This document shows positions 19,077-30,224 of a stretch of 62,311 nt of DNA, in pieces; position 1 is the stretch's first letter, and the number at the start of each line of letters is the position of its first letter. Location of the stretch: positions 1 through 62,311 of the IMG/VR virus record IMGVR_UViG_3300035199_000716; one strand, 5' to 3'. Source of the DNA: a virus. The notes below the pieces were generated by a model. The model saw nothing but the letters and a program-made list of their open reading frames with translations, made no database searches and was not told where the DNA came from. Made by a program: the position numbers and the translations under genes.

Positions 19077-22000
19077 CTATTTTTTCTTTATCTTACCTTT
19101 TATGGGCATGCTCTTTTTGGTTGCCTTCTTCTTTTTCTTAACAGCGCTATCCAGTTTGGCTTTTGCTGCCGGGTCTCCCTTCGCTGCTTTTTTCACAATA
19201 ACTTTTTCTTCTTCGTCAAAATCTATCGACACGGTAGCCCTATCCTTGCGACTAAGAGTTGCAACGGACGTATTTGGCGACACTACGGTTGGTGTTGTGC
19301 TGGTGGTAGTTTCTGACCCCGGCGATGCCGAAGATACAATCTCCTCAATGAGTTTTCTTTCCGTATTATTATATAACACTTCGGCCTCTAATTTGACTGT
19401 TTCCACAATAGATAAGTAATCATAAGGCCAGTTATACAGAAGAGGGTAACTCTCCTCAGAAACTCCCCCCACAATAGGATCGGTCGTTGTGGTTCCAAAC
19501 TTCGGCACAATTTTATCTCTATATACTTTTTGACTTCTTTGTTTGACCTTAAACACCATCCATCTCAAATTCGAATTTTCCATTATATTCTTTTCTGTTA
19601 ACATTTCTGTGTTAAACAATTCGTGTGCCACTACCTCTTTTTGCATTTGTAGTCTTTCATAATTGCGGGGTGCGAGATTTTGCCAAATGTATGATAGGTC
19701 GTCTTTGTCTAATTCATATTTGAACTCAAACATATACATTACAATCGGATCTATAAGTGGATTGTTCAGGAAGTCGAACCGCTTCGGTAACACATAATCT
19801 TTCATTTTCGTAACCAGCTGTCTAATTGACTGGCCAGCGGCATCCAGCGAATCGCCAGTGGCGGAATCTTCCATTGCTCCGGTGGCGGCCTTATATCTAG
19901 CTTTCGGAATACTAATAAACTCTTTTCGTCCAAACACACCACCACCGCTGTCGCCGGCAAATCCCACATCCTTTACAATATATGGAACGGCAACAATTGC
20001 TTCTTTTATAACTCGCTTTTCGGACACCTCTCCCATTCTTACTCTAGAGTTTTGTTCGGTAAAGCCCATCAACTCACTAAGCGACTGCACTGTTTTGTGA
20101 AGGTTGCTCTCGCCCGGAGGTCCTGAGAGGCTTGGAGTAAAGTGATTATATACACTGCTTTCCGACACACACAAGTAATGATATTGTAACCATGAGGATG
20201 GAATGTCACCTATCTCCAAGAAAATACCCTGATTTGGTCGAGCGGGAAGAGTTCCAAACTGGTGCCACATACCATTTGCCGCCGTGTCTGCACCAAATTT
20301 GTAGCTATTACCGACCATTGGAAGGGTCTTGGTGAGGTTGGCGGTGCCTGGTGGAGAGCCAACTACAGCATGTTCTCCAAGGTCTGCGAAATTCAGCATC
20401 GGAGTCTCGAACTTGGGCTGGATGACCCATTTTTTCCCGACTACTTCGGTCTCAGTTAGAATTTCTCTACCAAACTTATCAAAGCGCTTCTTATATACGT
20501 TTTCTATTCCAAACAAGTTAAAACTAGAACTAAGTTGCATTGCATTGTCATTAATAAGAACCGAGGCATACGGAGAGTTATTTGAATTTATCGTTTTGCC
20601 GCCCGGGGTTCCAACCGGGGCGTTGCTAGCGATTGTCGCGCCGGAAAGAGGTATACTATCTCTTATAAGAGAACTATAGTAGTAATTATCGAAGTTTATG
20701 TTCCATGATAGTTTGGCAGAACTAGTTTGTGGACCAGGGTCAACACGATAATAACTTGTAGTGAGTTCCGATATCATCTGTTCCAGACTATATTCTTTAC
20801 CCGGGGTCGGCCTAAAGATAAAGTCACACCATGCCTCGCCGTGCTGGTATGGTGGGGTGTAGGCCCAGTTGTATCCATTCATACAATCCATTATACCGTA
20901 TGTAGAGCCGGATATGTAGAACTTGTTTCCGTTTGCTATCCAAGAACCCGAATTGATGGCAGTGGCGGTGCCAATCATACCTATTGGGTTGTCTATTGGG
21001 GTGCCACCGACCGCGCCAGAGAGGTTGTTCCAGTGAACATATTCTTGGCGAATCTTTTCTTCAGGGGCACGGTTAGCAATAGGCGGACCGAATGCAGTTG
21101 TACGACTATACATAACAAAATCACGTCTAAAGCCTCTGTTTCTACTGGGATCTTGTGGTATCTCAAAGGATCCTGTTGTGATCGCGTTCCTTCTATTATA
21201 CTCTGGGGTGGCATCATTATATACGGCGCCGGCGCCAAATTGGGTAAACCAACTGTTGTCTCCGTGAGAGCTAGACTCAAACTCGTAAGTTCGCGAACCA
21301 GAGTATGAAGTTTTCAATCTTAGGCGGGCCGCGTAAACATCACCGCGCTTGAAGGTTCTAGTACCCAAAGAAACACCGGGTGTTTCAAGACGAGAATAGT
21401 TTCCTCCATCTAAGAAGAAGTCGCCCACTTCAGCGACAAAGTTGCTGGCCATTAATGTATAAAGGTTATCTGCCGGCGAACCTGCAATACTAGCGGTATG
21501 ATTTACAATGCCGCCCAGGTCTACTAACGGGTGAGGCTCCATATCTACACATGGCATACCATTCATATACACAGCCGGATTAATGATAGCCTCAAACGGA
21601 ATCCTTGTATCCCAAAACGTGCCGGATGTATAATTGCTTCCTGAGAGGGTGTCTTTGACCATGGTGGGGTAAAGCGCCCAATTAAGCTCGGTCGAATCAG
21701 CGCCGCCGGCTTCGGAACCACTATAGGCAACTTTCGTTATACGACTCCCGTCGGTTACCATGGGCCAGTCGCATGCCATACCGGCTTTAATTGAATTATA
21801 AAGAATACCCGGAGCAAAAAGCGGCTGTAATACTGGGCGCAATAATGCCGGGCCTGGACCTAGCGGGGTAAGTGAGGTACCTGCGGGGTCGAGAGAACCG
21901 CTGGCTCTGAGGGCCTTTCCATAGGACCTACTAAACTGTGATACAAGTTGAAGTGTACGGTCTGCTGGATAGAAACCCTTGTATGGATTAAACTTAAGAA

Positions 22001-25000
22001 CAGCATGACACGTTAGTTTGAATTCTTTTGCTTGTAAATCTGACATCTGGCGGATATCCAAAAACTTCTCCATGAAATCAGAGTTTGAAAAGTCTTTATA
22101 GAAATTAACTTGTTTGCTATCAAACTCTGTGCCAGGTATAGAGAAATCATTAAAATCGTCGATGTCTCCCTTAAGATAATCCTCTATTCTCTCGCTAATT
22201 CTGTATTCAGGTACAACAGCGTAGCCGCGTGCTTTATATTTAAGATCTGCTTCTTTAAATTTGTCATAATCGCCATACCATGGTTTTGATGCAGCTGTTA
22301 CAAAATTTAGTACTTTTGTGCCGTCAGCACCCACCGCCCCGGAGAAATATCCAGCGGTCTCTGGGGCATCCCACCAGGCTTCTCCGGTGCCTAGGCTCGC
22401 GGTAGCAAAACCACGACGACTCTCACCGGACTGGGCCGGTACACCGTCTGGAACCATACCACCGCCGCTTCCTAAGTCTTGCACAGAGCACGAAGGATTG
22501 GAAAAGTTTGGAGAGTTAATGGAGAGAGGTGAGAGTAACGTGTGCTTTCTGGCGTACAGTGCAGCTGGCGCCAATGAATTTACAGCGCAGAACCGTAAGG
22601 CTGATCCGCTAAGTAGGCCACCATGATCGGCATTTGAACTAGTTTGGTGGAACCAGCCATATGTATTTTGCAGCTCACCTGCTACGCCGCCAGGATTTCT
22701 GGCGACGTTTCCTGAGCCACCAAATCTACCGTCCACTGCGGCGCCTGTTACGGCTGCGCCACCGCCGCGGAGAGCACCAAGTGTTAATTTAAGTGTGTGA
22801 GTACCAGTAAGGTTGAGAATACACGATGCACTCTTTCGGGTTAAGAAGCCCCGGGGAGCGTCTAGTGGCCATGAGCTAGCACTTAGAGTCGGACCCACAA
22901 CAACAGACGCATCCAGCACGACTTGCCCTATACCTTTAAGGCCTAACGAATTTGAATAAATTGTTTTGCTACCAAGTTCTATGCGACTGTCTAATGAATC
23001 TCTCCACATTAAGTTGTCGTAATTAAACCTAAATGAAGATATTGGTGAAAACTCATTCTTTAACGATGGGAATAGGCTTTCTTTATAATGAATCCAGTTT
23101 AATGATATGCCCGGCGCATCCTTTAAGGCGACTAACTGCTCGAATGGCGTAATCTCGCTCTTAAGATACATCGGTATATCAAAATGTTCATCCAATGATC
23201 TACTATTAAAATAGATGAATTCATTATTATATGATGTCTGCAATGTCGCATTTGCTGTTTTAACAATAGGTGTATTCTTTACAATCTGTTGTGTTTCGTA
23301 ATCAAGGTTAACGAGTACGGGAAGACCCCTGACTGAAACGGGTCTAAGATCAAACTCTTGTGGGACATGTGGAGTCTGGTATACAATGGATAGTTTGTTG
23401 TTCTTTTTCTGATTCCGCAGGATTGGATGATCGCCTTGACGTGATTGTTGGAATGTACCCCAACCATAAACATTTCCGCGGTGGAACATCAGCGCGTTAA
23501 ACAGGGCGCCAGAACCCTCAAAGTTGACGCCAGTTACAACGGTCGAGTTTCTCGCCACCGTTAAATCATTGGAACCAACTGTATTTGTTGCGGTGTCAAT
23601 GCTTTCATAAATATTGGTGTTCAGTCCGACCAAGTCAGTCGGCACGAAGCTGGCACCAGCAGAGGATTGAGGCGAACCGAATAGGCGGTGAGAGGCAGCG
23701 GTAGAACCGAAGTCACTAGCACTTACGAATGAGAAGAAAGGCTCGAAACCGCCGGCAGAACTAGAATACATCCCCTCTAGCGTGCCCATTGTTGGCATAA
23801 ATCCAGAATATCTTAAATCTGTGGAGTGCTTCATGGCGCCGGTAATCCATGCGTACTGCTTATCAGACCTGGGAATCTGGTGTTGAACGTTGTAATTGTC
23901 GTATACCGCAGCAGTACAATACGTGTATGTTTCGGTATAAGAAAGAATCTCAGGTGGAGTTCCGGGTTTGGGTGTCGGGTACTCAACTTCAGATATTGCA
24001 AACGAATTCATATTTTGGCCCAACTTTGCTATTGGGAACAAGTTATGCGCTGTGCCAGAAAGATGAGTATTGAATATCGAATTGGCACCTGATATAAAGG
24101 TGGCCGGGTTTGCAGAAGTAATTCCATCTTGCTGTGCTGAGTTCTCCGGAATTTCACCAAGCTGGTACCATGCAAACAAATTTGAAGAATTGTTCGTGTA
24201 AGCTGCGGATGATGTTATATCGACTAGGGCGCCGGCATTATACAAACTCGCAACATCTGTACCCGACAAAGGTGTCGTCCAAAGAGAAATCTGGTCCATG
24301 GCGCCAGTGAATGGCCACGAACCAACAGCATTTGCGACACTAGAATCGCCCCCGATGGCCATTACCGTTTGGCCATCGCGCTGAACGATACCTTTGAAAT
24401 CGTATGTTCCTGCTTGTCTCTTGCAGTCAAAATAGTCATTAAGTGCTGTACCGGTGGCCATGGTCATGAGGCCGCCGTCTAAATACATCTGAATATTAGC
24501 AGTAGTTGCATTGTCACCGTTGCCGGTGCCCCCCAATGAAACAACTAGGTGGTGCCAATTGCCATCATCTAGATCTGCCGAGGCCGCATACATGTGACCC
24601 AGCGCTGTGGTGCCCGTGTGTGTGTTGGTATCTCTTGTGCGTACATATAGGTTTAGGCGATGTTGCGTGGCGGTGTAGTTTTTAAATATTCTAAAGAACG
24701 GGTCAGCGCCGGCGCCGGCCTTACCAACGGAAAACAGATCTCCTTCGTTTTCATCAGGACTAAGTCTAAACCAGCCTGCATATGTAAATCCGGTGTCTCG
24801 CGATGAAGTCAACCAACTTGTTGCGGAAGAAGAATCAGCATTTACAAGAACGAATCCTCTGCTTGCGTTAGCCACCCAGTAAAGACTGGCAGAGTTAATG
24901 AATTCGGGACCCTTGACAGCATCTATAGATGTACCGCAGATTTCAACACGATTCAAATTGTTTCTATGTATTTTATGGTATCCAGGTAGTTGGTTATAGG

Positions 25001-28000
25001 AAGCGCCGGGACCGTTTGTAGCATGCGTGTCGCCGGTTACCCACAAGGAGTCGCGGCCAAAGCGGCCAGTGTGGCGTGCTAAGTGTGAACGAAGGCCGTA
25101 ATCTTTACTGTGTATATCCGATACACGGATGCCTGGACCGCCTGAGCCAGTACCAGAGCCTGTCGCTTCTGAAACGGAGCCAGAGGGCCCCTGAGAGGGT
25201 TTAATGATACTTAAGTTACGGTAATTGTGAGCGTTATATACTGAGAACTCATTCGCTCTAATGTCGCGATAGCCTGCTGGGCTCACTTCCAGGCCGCCTG
25301 GATTAGAGAACTTGGAAACAATAACCGATGATTGTGACGGAGAAGCGTTCAAATAACTTATTGAAAAAGGCGACATGAACTCAAAGTGGCCGTCGCTGTT
25401 TCGATGGATATCCAAGAATGTTCGCGTTACCGATGCGCTAATTGCTGTATCTTGGAAGGCTTCCGTTGGAAGGGTTGGTTGATTTTTTATAAACTGTCTC
25501 GGGTTGCTGGATGCGCCGACTGTATGGACAACTTCATAGTTGTGTCGGTAGTTACCGGGAATTGTTGAGCCGGTCCTCATACGAATATTTTTAAAGACAT
25601 ATGGTGTCTTAGCTATGTGATCTCTATAATAAACCGCTTTCTGTGAGGCCGTCATCGGGTATGGGCGTTCGCCGATAGCATTCGCTTCTGGCCATGGGTA
25701 GTCTGGACCGACCATTCCGACTACGCCACGTGGTCGGCTCGTTGGGCCACCCTCAGCACCACAATCTCCAAGCAAGATTTTCCAGGCTTCTGGGCGCGTT
25801 GTGTAGTGATCTAAATTATTGGTGGTGTTTTTGTTGGCATCATATTTGTTTAGTGGAACATGGCGTGATTGGTGCCCGCCGGCTGCATATTCAGACCATG
25901 GGCCCTGCATTGGGCGTTCCATGTCGTTTCCATAAACGTCATTATGAAGGTTGGTGATTTCGACACTGGCTGTGACCCTTTCAAGAACTTCTTTATTGTA
26001 GCCTGATTTGACAGATGAACTCATGATGTTGAATGGGAATGAGAATGTCGACTTTGTAGTGGTATAACCAACACCATCTTCGAAATCGCGACCAGATTCT
26101 ACTTTGATGACACGCTTGACCTTGGCGCCTGGATTCTTTTTAATACGATCTTGTTGTTCTAGCTCCTGTATTTGTACAAGGTTTTGGACTAGCCCTAACA
26201 AAACATTTCTAGGAACAAAAATTAAACCCAGATCACTACTCTCTCTATTAACAGGACCTGCAGGCTGTAGGGCATTAAACGTATATTCAAGGCTCTTTTT
26301 GCCTTCGAAGTTAACACCCCCCTTAATAGTTTTAGCCAGCTTGGCATCAAAAACATACATATCGGCGGTCTGCGACTTTTGATTCGAATTATAGTGATAT
26401 CTTGTGCCGTCCTTTGTTGAGAAGGTTGGCATACTTCTACTTAAGTGAGGTCGCGACCACATAACATTTTTAATTGTTTGTCGTTGGGTGTCGACAGTTG
26501 CATCTCCAGAAGTTATTTCAACAGCATCTGTTTCTGCCTGGCGCTGCCAATATTCCTTTTTAACATTGGTTGCACGCGGGGACTCCGGCGGGGGAGAGTG
26601 TGCAGCGTCCCATTCAAACCATGTCATTCCTCCTCTAAGTGCACTCTCAGGAAGGGGTGTATAATTTTGAAGTGTTGGGTACTTTGTTTGATATTTGTGT
26701 CTTTCTAGAACATGGCTTTCAACAATGTTAAATGAATCTTCTACAAAATTGGCTGACGCAGGGACAAGTTGACCAATTATTATCGATATTGCGTCATCGA
26801 ACCACTTATAATACTCCGTGAATTTTTCAACAGTTTGAACATTTTGGACTCTATCAAAATATATCTTTCTTAAATACTCGAGCGATTTGTATCTTTCTCG
26901 GTAACGATTAACCGGCTGGCCTATTAAATTATGGAAGTCTATTGCGCCGGCGAAGAAGTCTAATATCTCTTCGGTTACAGCGCCATATAAACTCTTTTCA
27001 ATGGTATAGACATAGTTAGGAACCTGTTCAACCAGACCAAATATTTTATCATCATCGTCTAAAACCTTAACCTGATCGGATGCAACGACTTGCTCGGGGT
27101 CAATAAACTTAAAATAGTTAGTATTAACGGCATTTACTACTTGGGTGGCGCTTCCTGAAAATCCGACGCCTTTGCCGCTGTGTAGGTGAGAACTAATGTC
27201 TGCCATCCAACCAAAATTGTTTCTAAATTCTGCGGATCCAGAGCTTAGGTCTGTGACATAGAATTCGCCGGCAGCGTTGGAAGATGTTACGTTTCCAAAG
27301 TACCAGTTGAGCGCTAGCGTATTAAAGTTGAATGTGTTTACTGACCCGGAGTCTATCGGAGATGGGCTTTCATATGAGCCGGAAATACCATAGTTTTCTC
27401 CATCAAACAAATGCTGGTCCAACGATGTGTCGCCAATATACTTCGTCCAATACTTGAGTGATGATACCAGCACATCTGATTTGTGTATATTAGAGCCGGT
27501 TATGTTTGTGTTACGCGCGCCACAGTACATTCTTTTGGCATGCTTTAAAATATTTTTACCAACTTCTTTTGTTACAGAACCGGTTGCCACAAAAGAATTC
27601 TGTATGACCCCTAAATTGTTATTGACACCCCTAAAAATGACATCGTATGTAGAATATGAAGAATATCCGATGGTGCCGCCATCCTCATCGCCCGACGGGC
27701 CCTGAAGGAGATCAGTAAACGAGCTACTAGGCTTAATTCTAACCGACAGGTTCCAGTTACTGTCATCGTATACGTCAAAGAAAGCGCTACTAGTAAGAGT
27801 TGGGAATGGATGTGGGCCAACCGAAGACGTTAATTTAAAATATACATTCTTGGAGTACTCTGTATCTCTTATTGCATATACTTGGAAGTTGGCCCAATCT
27901 TCTCCGTCTGTGGGTCCGGTGTAGGTCAAGAATGCTGTGTCAGATGTCGACGCAGTATTAACCGTTTGCATTCCGAAGATGGATACATCTTTAAAACTGC

Positions 28001-30224
28001 GATCAAACGTGTCCAAGCTTCTAATAAACTTTGGAAAGACAACTGATGTCTCGGCGGTGAAGCCATATCGATCTTCTTTGCCTTCCTCGGATGTTCCAGC
28101 TATATAGCCCCTAGTCGAGCCAGTGTGTGGATCGGCGTACTGATGGACAACCGCATCGATTGCGTATGTGCTGTTGAAATTGGCATGTTTTTTGTTTTTT
28201 CTGGTTTGTTTAAGATTACTCTTTAGTTCGAACTGCTGATTATTCGAATAAACCCTATATGAAATCAGACTGTCGTCAAGGTTGAAACATCTTAGAACGT
28301 TTCTAATGGCCTTCTCGGTACCTTTTGCCTTATAAATCTTCGCAAGATTGTTGTACAAATTGGAATAAATCAGGTCTTTCGCTTGTTTGAGATCGCCCTC
28401 AAAGAACTCATTATCAGTTCTATTTTTAAACTTCTCTAAAATCGTCGCATCAACAAAAACTTCTGGTGTGTAGAGCCCTAAAGACTGAGGTAGATGTTGT
28501 GAAAATGGTAGTGGTTCGTGAGATGCGCTAGTGTAACTTGAGTGCTTGAAACTTGGCAACGCTGATATCTGCATATGCAATTTGTCAAAGTACACACCCA
28601 ATATGTGACAAATTCTATCCAGGTCAGTAAGATCGCTTATCTCTGAATCATCTGTCATCCATGATGGGAGAAGGTTCCTTACAAGCCCAGAATTTTGAGA
28701 ATCATGATAAGAGCCCGTGGTAAGGAGCGCTGTTTTTAAAGAACTCACACGGGGGTGTTCTGAGTAAATAATAGGGTCTTCGTATTCTTTAGTGGCGGCT
28801 GAGGCTGACAATATAGCAGATCCAGTATTTCTAGATGTATTAGTATAGCCGGTCCAAGTACCGTTACATAGCCGGCCGCCGTAATCCAACACGACACTAT
28901 CGATAGAGGTAACACCTGTGTTGCCCTCATTAAACTTATAATACATACCCAATTCTGTATTAGCTAAGTCCGTGTTAACACCACCTTTAATCTGATCAAA
29001 CCAGTATCTGCCGATCTCCGCTTCATTGCGAGCGGTGTTCCAAAATCTAAATTCATCCATCGATCCGCTCAGTTTTCCAGCGCCGATAAAGTTTGCTGTT
29101 GCTCCGGGTGCAGCTACGGTGGGATCATCTGCTGCCCCAGAAGGCGCTGTCAGTAGCGCACCAATTCGACCAACCATATTCTTTGAATACAACTCATTTA
29201 ATGTTATACCAGAATATGTGTTTGTGGCATTATGATAACCATTGACATATAGCTTAGCAACAAAATCGCTACCAGTATTTTGCAGTACAAATGCGTAGTG
29301 CGCCCAATCACCCAGAGCCGTGTCCGCTATACCCTGACCAATTGAGGATGTACACACAGACTGTGCGGAGGCGCTCAAAGTGCCTGATTGTGCAGTAATT
29401 AGAAACGGAGTGTCTGGGCCGGCTGTGGGGGGAGACACGCTGCCGTCCCCGAGAGAGTGACTCGATGTTAACTCTATTGTAAGGCGCGCATAGTCTGTGC
29501 TTCCGGTGGCTTCGTTATTCCACATGTCGAATACAACTTGTCTATTTGTAAGTGCTTGAGATAAAGAGCCCGTCTTAAGCCAAAATTCTACTGTTACACC
29601 TGTATCAAAGTCACTCTTTAAGTTTGACTGGCGGGAGCCTTGTCCATAGTCGCCTCTAAGGCCCGCGGCGGTATAGATATTTTCATCATAAATGTTGTTG
29701 CTCTGGAACTTACTAGATAACGGATCGGGCTCCATGTTTTTAAGATCCGTAAGTGTGGTGGATATATTGGGCCCACCCTTGAATGTGATGTATTCTGTTG
29801 TAGATGGTAACCCATATCCTCCACCATAGCTTGAAGACACCGCCGAACTTGACGCTACCGTGCTCCAACCGTCAATACTGAACGTCGCGTATCCTGTCCG
29901 ACGTGGGTATAGATTGTTAAAAATATATTTTTCAATCGGCAGGGAATTATTATAAAACTGATTAAGCTCGGCATCAGAGCCATCATATGGATAATAATCC
30001 AAAATCCTCTCAACGGCTGACTTATAATATAAATAAGCAGAACCAAACTTAGCAAAGGAGCCCGGATTATCATAATTAACCTGCGGCAGAAACGAATCTT
30101 GCTTGGTTTTTAGCTGCCGCAGATTCTTGGAAGACTCGATTTTCTTAAATGCTGTCTTCTGATCTTGATCGGTTAAATAATTTCTTGTTTTGTCTGTTGA
30201 TTCAAAAAGTTTCTTAATACTCAT
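19077..30224 (-). CDS. Giant baseplate/tail protein with two LamG domains and gpI-like core
   Basis: At 3715 residues (11 kb) this is the largest gene in the window. Residues about 205-440 form a LamG/concanavalin-type sugar-binding fold (TVEFWLKTG start, GDWAHYAFVL, GSMDEFRFWNTA end). A second LamG is at about 1805-2025 (FTYAGWFRLS, GNWHHLVVSLGG, GAMDQISLW). Between them, residues about 590-660 contain LAKIYKAKGTEKAIRNVLR, which resembles the core of P2 gpI/T4 gp7-type wedge proteins. The tail end is Lys-rich (about 3670-3715). Placement just after gp6/J-type and DNRLRE-like genes fits a wedge protein that has gained surface-binding domains. The gpI link is tentative. Confidence 0.7.
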   Translation of the reverse strand: MSIKKLFESTDKTRNYLTDQDQKTAFKKIESSKNLRQLKTKQDSFLPQVNYDNPGSFAKFGSAYLYYKSAVERILDYYPYDGSDAELNQFYNNSLPIEKYIFNNLYPRRTGYATFSIDGWSTVASSSAVSSSYGGGYGLPSTTEYITFKGGPNISTTLTDLKNMEPDPLSSKFQSNNIYDENIYTAAGLRGDYGQGSRQSNLKSDFDTGVTVEFWLKTGSLSQALTNRQVVFDMWNNEATGSTDYARLTIELTSSHSLGDGSVSPPTAGPDTPFLITAQSGTLSASAQSVCTSSIGQGIADTALGDWAHYAFVLQNTGSDFVAKLYVNGYHNATNTYSGITLNELYSKNMVGRIGALLTAPSGAADDPTVAAPGATANFIGAGKLSGSMDEFRFWNTARNEAEIGRYWFDQIKGGVNTDLANTELGMYYKFNEGNTGVTSIDSVVLDYGGRLCNGTWTGYTNTSRNTGSAILSASAATKEYEDPIIYSEHPRVSSLKTALLTTGSYHDSQNSGLVRNLLPSWMTDDSEISDLTDLDRICHILGVYFDKLHMQISALPSFKHSSYTSASHEPLPFSQHLPQSLGLYTPEVFVDATILEKFKNRTDNEFFEGDLKQAKDLIYSNLYNNLAKIYKAKGTEKAIRNVLRCFNLDDSLISYRVYSNNQQFELKSNLKQTRKNKKHANFNSTYAIDAVVHQYADPHTGSTRGYIAGTSEEGKEDRYGFTAETSVVFPKFIRSLDTFDRSFKDVSIFGMQTVNTASTSDTAFLTYTGPTDGEDWANFQVYAIRDTEYSKNVYFKLTSSVGPHPFPTLTSSAFFDVYDDSNWNLSVRIKPSSSFTDLLQGPSGDEDGGTIGYSSYSTYDVIFRGVNNNLGVIQNSFVATGSVTKEVGKNILKHAKRMYCGARNTNITGSNIHKSDVLVSSLKYWTKYIGDTSLDQHLFDGENYGISGSYESPSPIDSGSVNTFNFNTLALNWYFGNVTSSNAAGEFYVTDLSSGSAEFRNNFGWMADISSHLHSGKGVGFSGSATQVVNAVNTNYFKFIDPEQVVASDQVKVLDDDDKIFGLVEQVPNYVYTIEKSLYGAVTEEILDFFAGAIDFHNLIGQPVNRYRERYKSLEYLRKIYFDRVQNVQTVEKFTEYYKWFDDAISIIIGQLVPASANFVEDSFNIVESHVLERHKYQTKYPTLQNYTPLPESALRGGMTWFEWDAAHSPPPESPRATNVKKEYWQRQAETDAVEITSGDATVDTQRQTIKNVMWSRPHLSRSMPTFSTKDGTRYHYNSNQKSQTADMYVFDAKLAKTIKGGVNFEGKKSLEYTFNALQPAGPVNRESSDLGLIFVPRNVLLGLVQNLVQIQELEQQDRIKKNPGAKVKRVIKVESGRDFEDGVGYTTTKSTFSFPFNIMSSSVKSGYNKEVLERVTASVEITNLHNDVYGNDMERPMQGPWSEYAAGGHQSRHVPLNKYDANKNTTNNLDHYTTRPEAWKILLGDCGAEGGPTSRPRGVVGMVGPDYPWPEANAIGERPYPMTASQKAVYYRDHIAKTPYVFKNIRMRTGSTIPGNYRHNYEVVHTVGASSNPRQFIKNQPTLPTEAFQDTAISASVTRTFLDIHRNSDGHFEFMSPFSISYLNASPSQSSVIVSKFSNPGGLEVSPAGYRDIRANEFSVYNAHNYRNLSIIKPSQGPSGSVSEATGSGTGSGGPGIRVSDIHSKDYGLRSHLARHTGRFGRDSLWVTGDTHATNGPGASYNQLPGYHKIHRNNLNRVEICGTSIDAVKGPEFINSASLYWVANASRGFVLVNADSSSATSWLTSSRDTGFTYAGWFRLSPDENEGDLFSVGKAGAGADPFFRIFKNYTATQHRLNLYVRTRDTNTHTGTTALGHMYAASADLDDGNWHHLVVSLGGTGNGDNATTANIQMYLDGGLMTMATGTALNDYFDCKRQAGTYDFKGIVQRDGQTVMAIGGDSSVANAVGSWPFTGAMDQISLWTTPLSGTDVASLYNAGALVDITSSAAYTNNSSNLFAWYQLGEIPENSAQQDGITSANPATFISGANSIFNTHLSGTAHNLFPIAKLGQNMNSFAISEVEYPTPKPGTPPEILSYTETYTYCTAAVYDNYNVQHQIPRSDKQYAWITGAMKHSTDLRYSGFMPTMGTLEGMYSSSAGGFEPFFSFVSASDFGSTAASHRLFGSPQSSAGASFVPTDLVGLNTNIYESIDTATNTVGSNDLTVARNSTVVTGVNFEGSGALFNALMFHRGNVYGWGTFQQSRQGDHPILRNQKKNNKLSIVYQTPHVPQEFDLRPVSVRGLPVLVNLDYETQQIVKNTPIVKTANATLQTSYNNEFIYFNSRSLDEHFDIPMYLKSEITPFEQLVALKDAPGISLNWIHYKESLFPSLKNEFSPISSFRFNYDNLMWRDSLDSRIELGSKTIYSNSLGLKGIGQVVLDASVVVGPTLSASSWPLDAPRGFLTRKSASCILNLTGTHTLKLTLGALRGGGAAVTGAAVDGRFGGSGNVARNPGGVAGELQNTYGWFHQTSSNADHGGLLSGSALRFCAVNSLAPAALYARKHTLLSPLSINSPNFSNPSCSVQDLGSGGGMVPDGVPAQSGESRRGFATASLGTGEAWWDAPETAGYFSGAVGADGTKVLNFVTAASKPWYGDYDKFKEADLKYKARGYAVVPEYRISERIEDYLKGDIDDFNDFSIPGTEFDSKQVNFYKDFSNSDFMEKFLDIRQMSDLQAKEFKLTCHAVLKFNPYKGFYPADRTLQLVSQFSRSYGKALRASGSLDPAGTSLTPLGPGPALLRPVLQPLFAPGILYNSIKAGMACDWPMVTDGSRITKVAYSGSEAGGADSTELNWALYPTMVKDTLSGSNYTSGTFWDTRIPFEAIINPAVYMNGMPCVDMEPHPLVDLGGIVNHTASIAGSPADNLYTLMASNFVAEVGDFFLDGGNYSRLETPGVSLGTRTFKRGDVYAARLRLKTSYSGSRTYEFESSSHGDNSWFTQFGAGAVYNDATPEYNRRNAITTGSFEIPQDPSRNRGFRRDFVMYSRTTAFGPPIANRAPEEKIRQEYVHWNNLSGAVGGTPIDNPIGMIGTATAINSGSWIANGNKFYISGSTYGIMDCMNGYNWAYTPPYQHGEAWCDFIFRPTPGKEYSLEQMISELTTSYYRVDPGPQTSSAKLSWNINFDNYYYSSLIRDSIPLSGATIASNAPVGTPGGKTINSNNSPYASVLINDNAMQLSSSFNLFGIENVYKKRFDKFGREILTETEVVGKKWVIQPKFETPMLNFADLGEHAVVGSPPGTANLTKTLPMVGNSYKFGADTAANGMWHQFGTLPARPNQGIFLEIGDIPSSWLQYHYLCVSESSVYNHFTPSLSGPPGESNLHKTVQSLSELMGFTEQNSRVRMGEVSEKRVIKEAIVAVPYIVKDVGFAGDSGGGVFGRKEFISIPKARYKAATGAMEDSATGDSLDAAGQSIRQLVTKMKDYVLPKRFDFLNNPLIDPIVMYMFEFKYELDKDDLSYIWQNLAPRNYERLQMQKEVVAHELFNTEMLTEKNIMENSNLRWMVFKVKQRSQKVYRDKIVPKFGTTTTDPIVGGVSEESYPLLYNWPYDYLSIVETVKLEAEVLYNNTERKLIEEIVSSASPGSETTTSTTPTVVSPNTSVATLSRKDRATVSIDFDEEEKVIVKKAAKGDPAAKAKLDSAVKKKKKATKKSMPIKGKIKKK
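28905..29612 (-). other. First LamG-like domain of the giant protein
   Basis: Residues about 205-440 of the 3715-residue protein. Pattern: V-T-V-E-F-W-L at the first strand, G-D-W-A-H-Y-A-F-V in the middle, K-L-Y-V-N-G and the closing G-S-M-D-E-F-R-F-W, all typical of LamG/concanavalin-like modules that bind glycans or proteins. Confidence 0.75.

Noticed and set aside
20727-21308. Open frame of 193 codons on the plus strand
   Set aside because: Opposite the giant structural gene, with no recognisable domain and a Trp/Cys/Arg composition unlike the other proteins.
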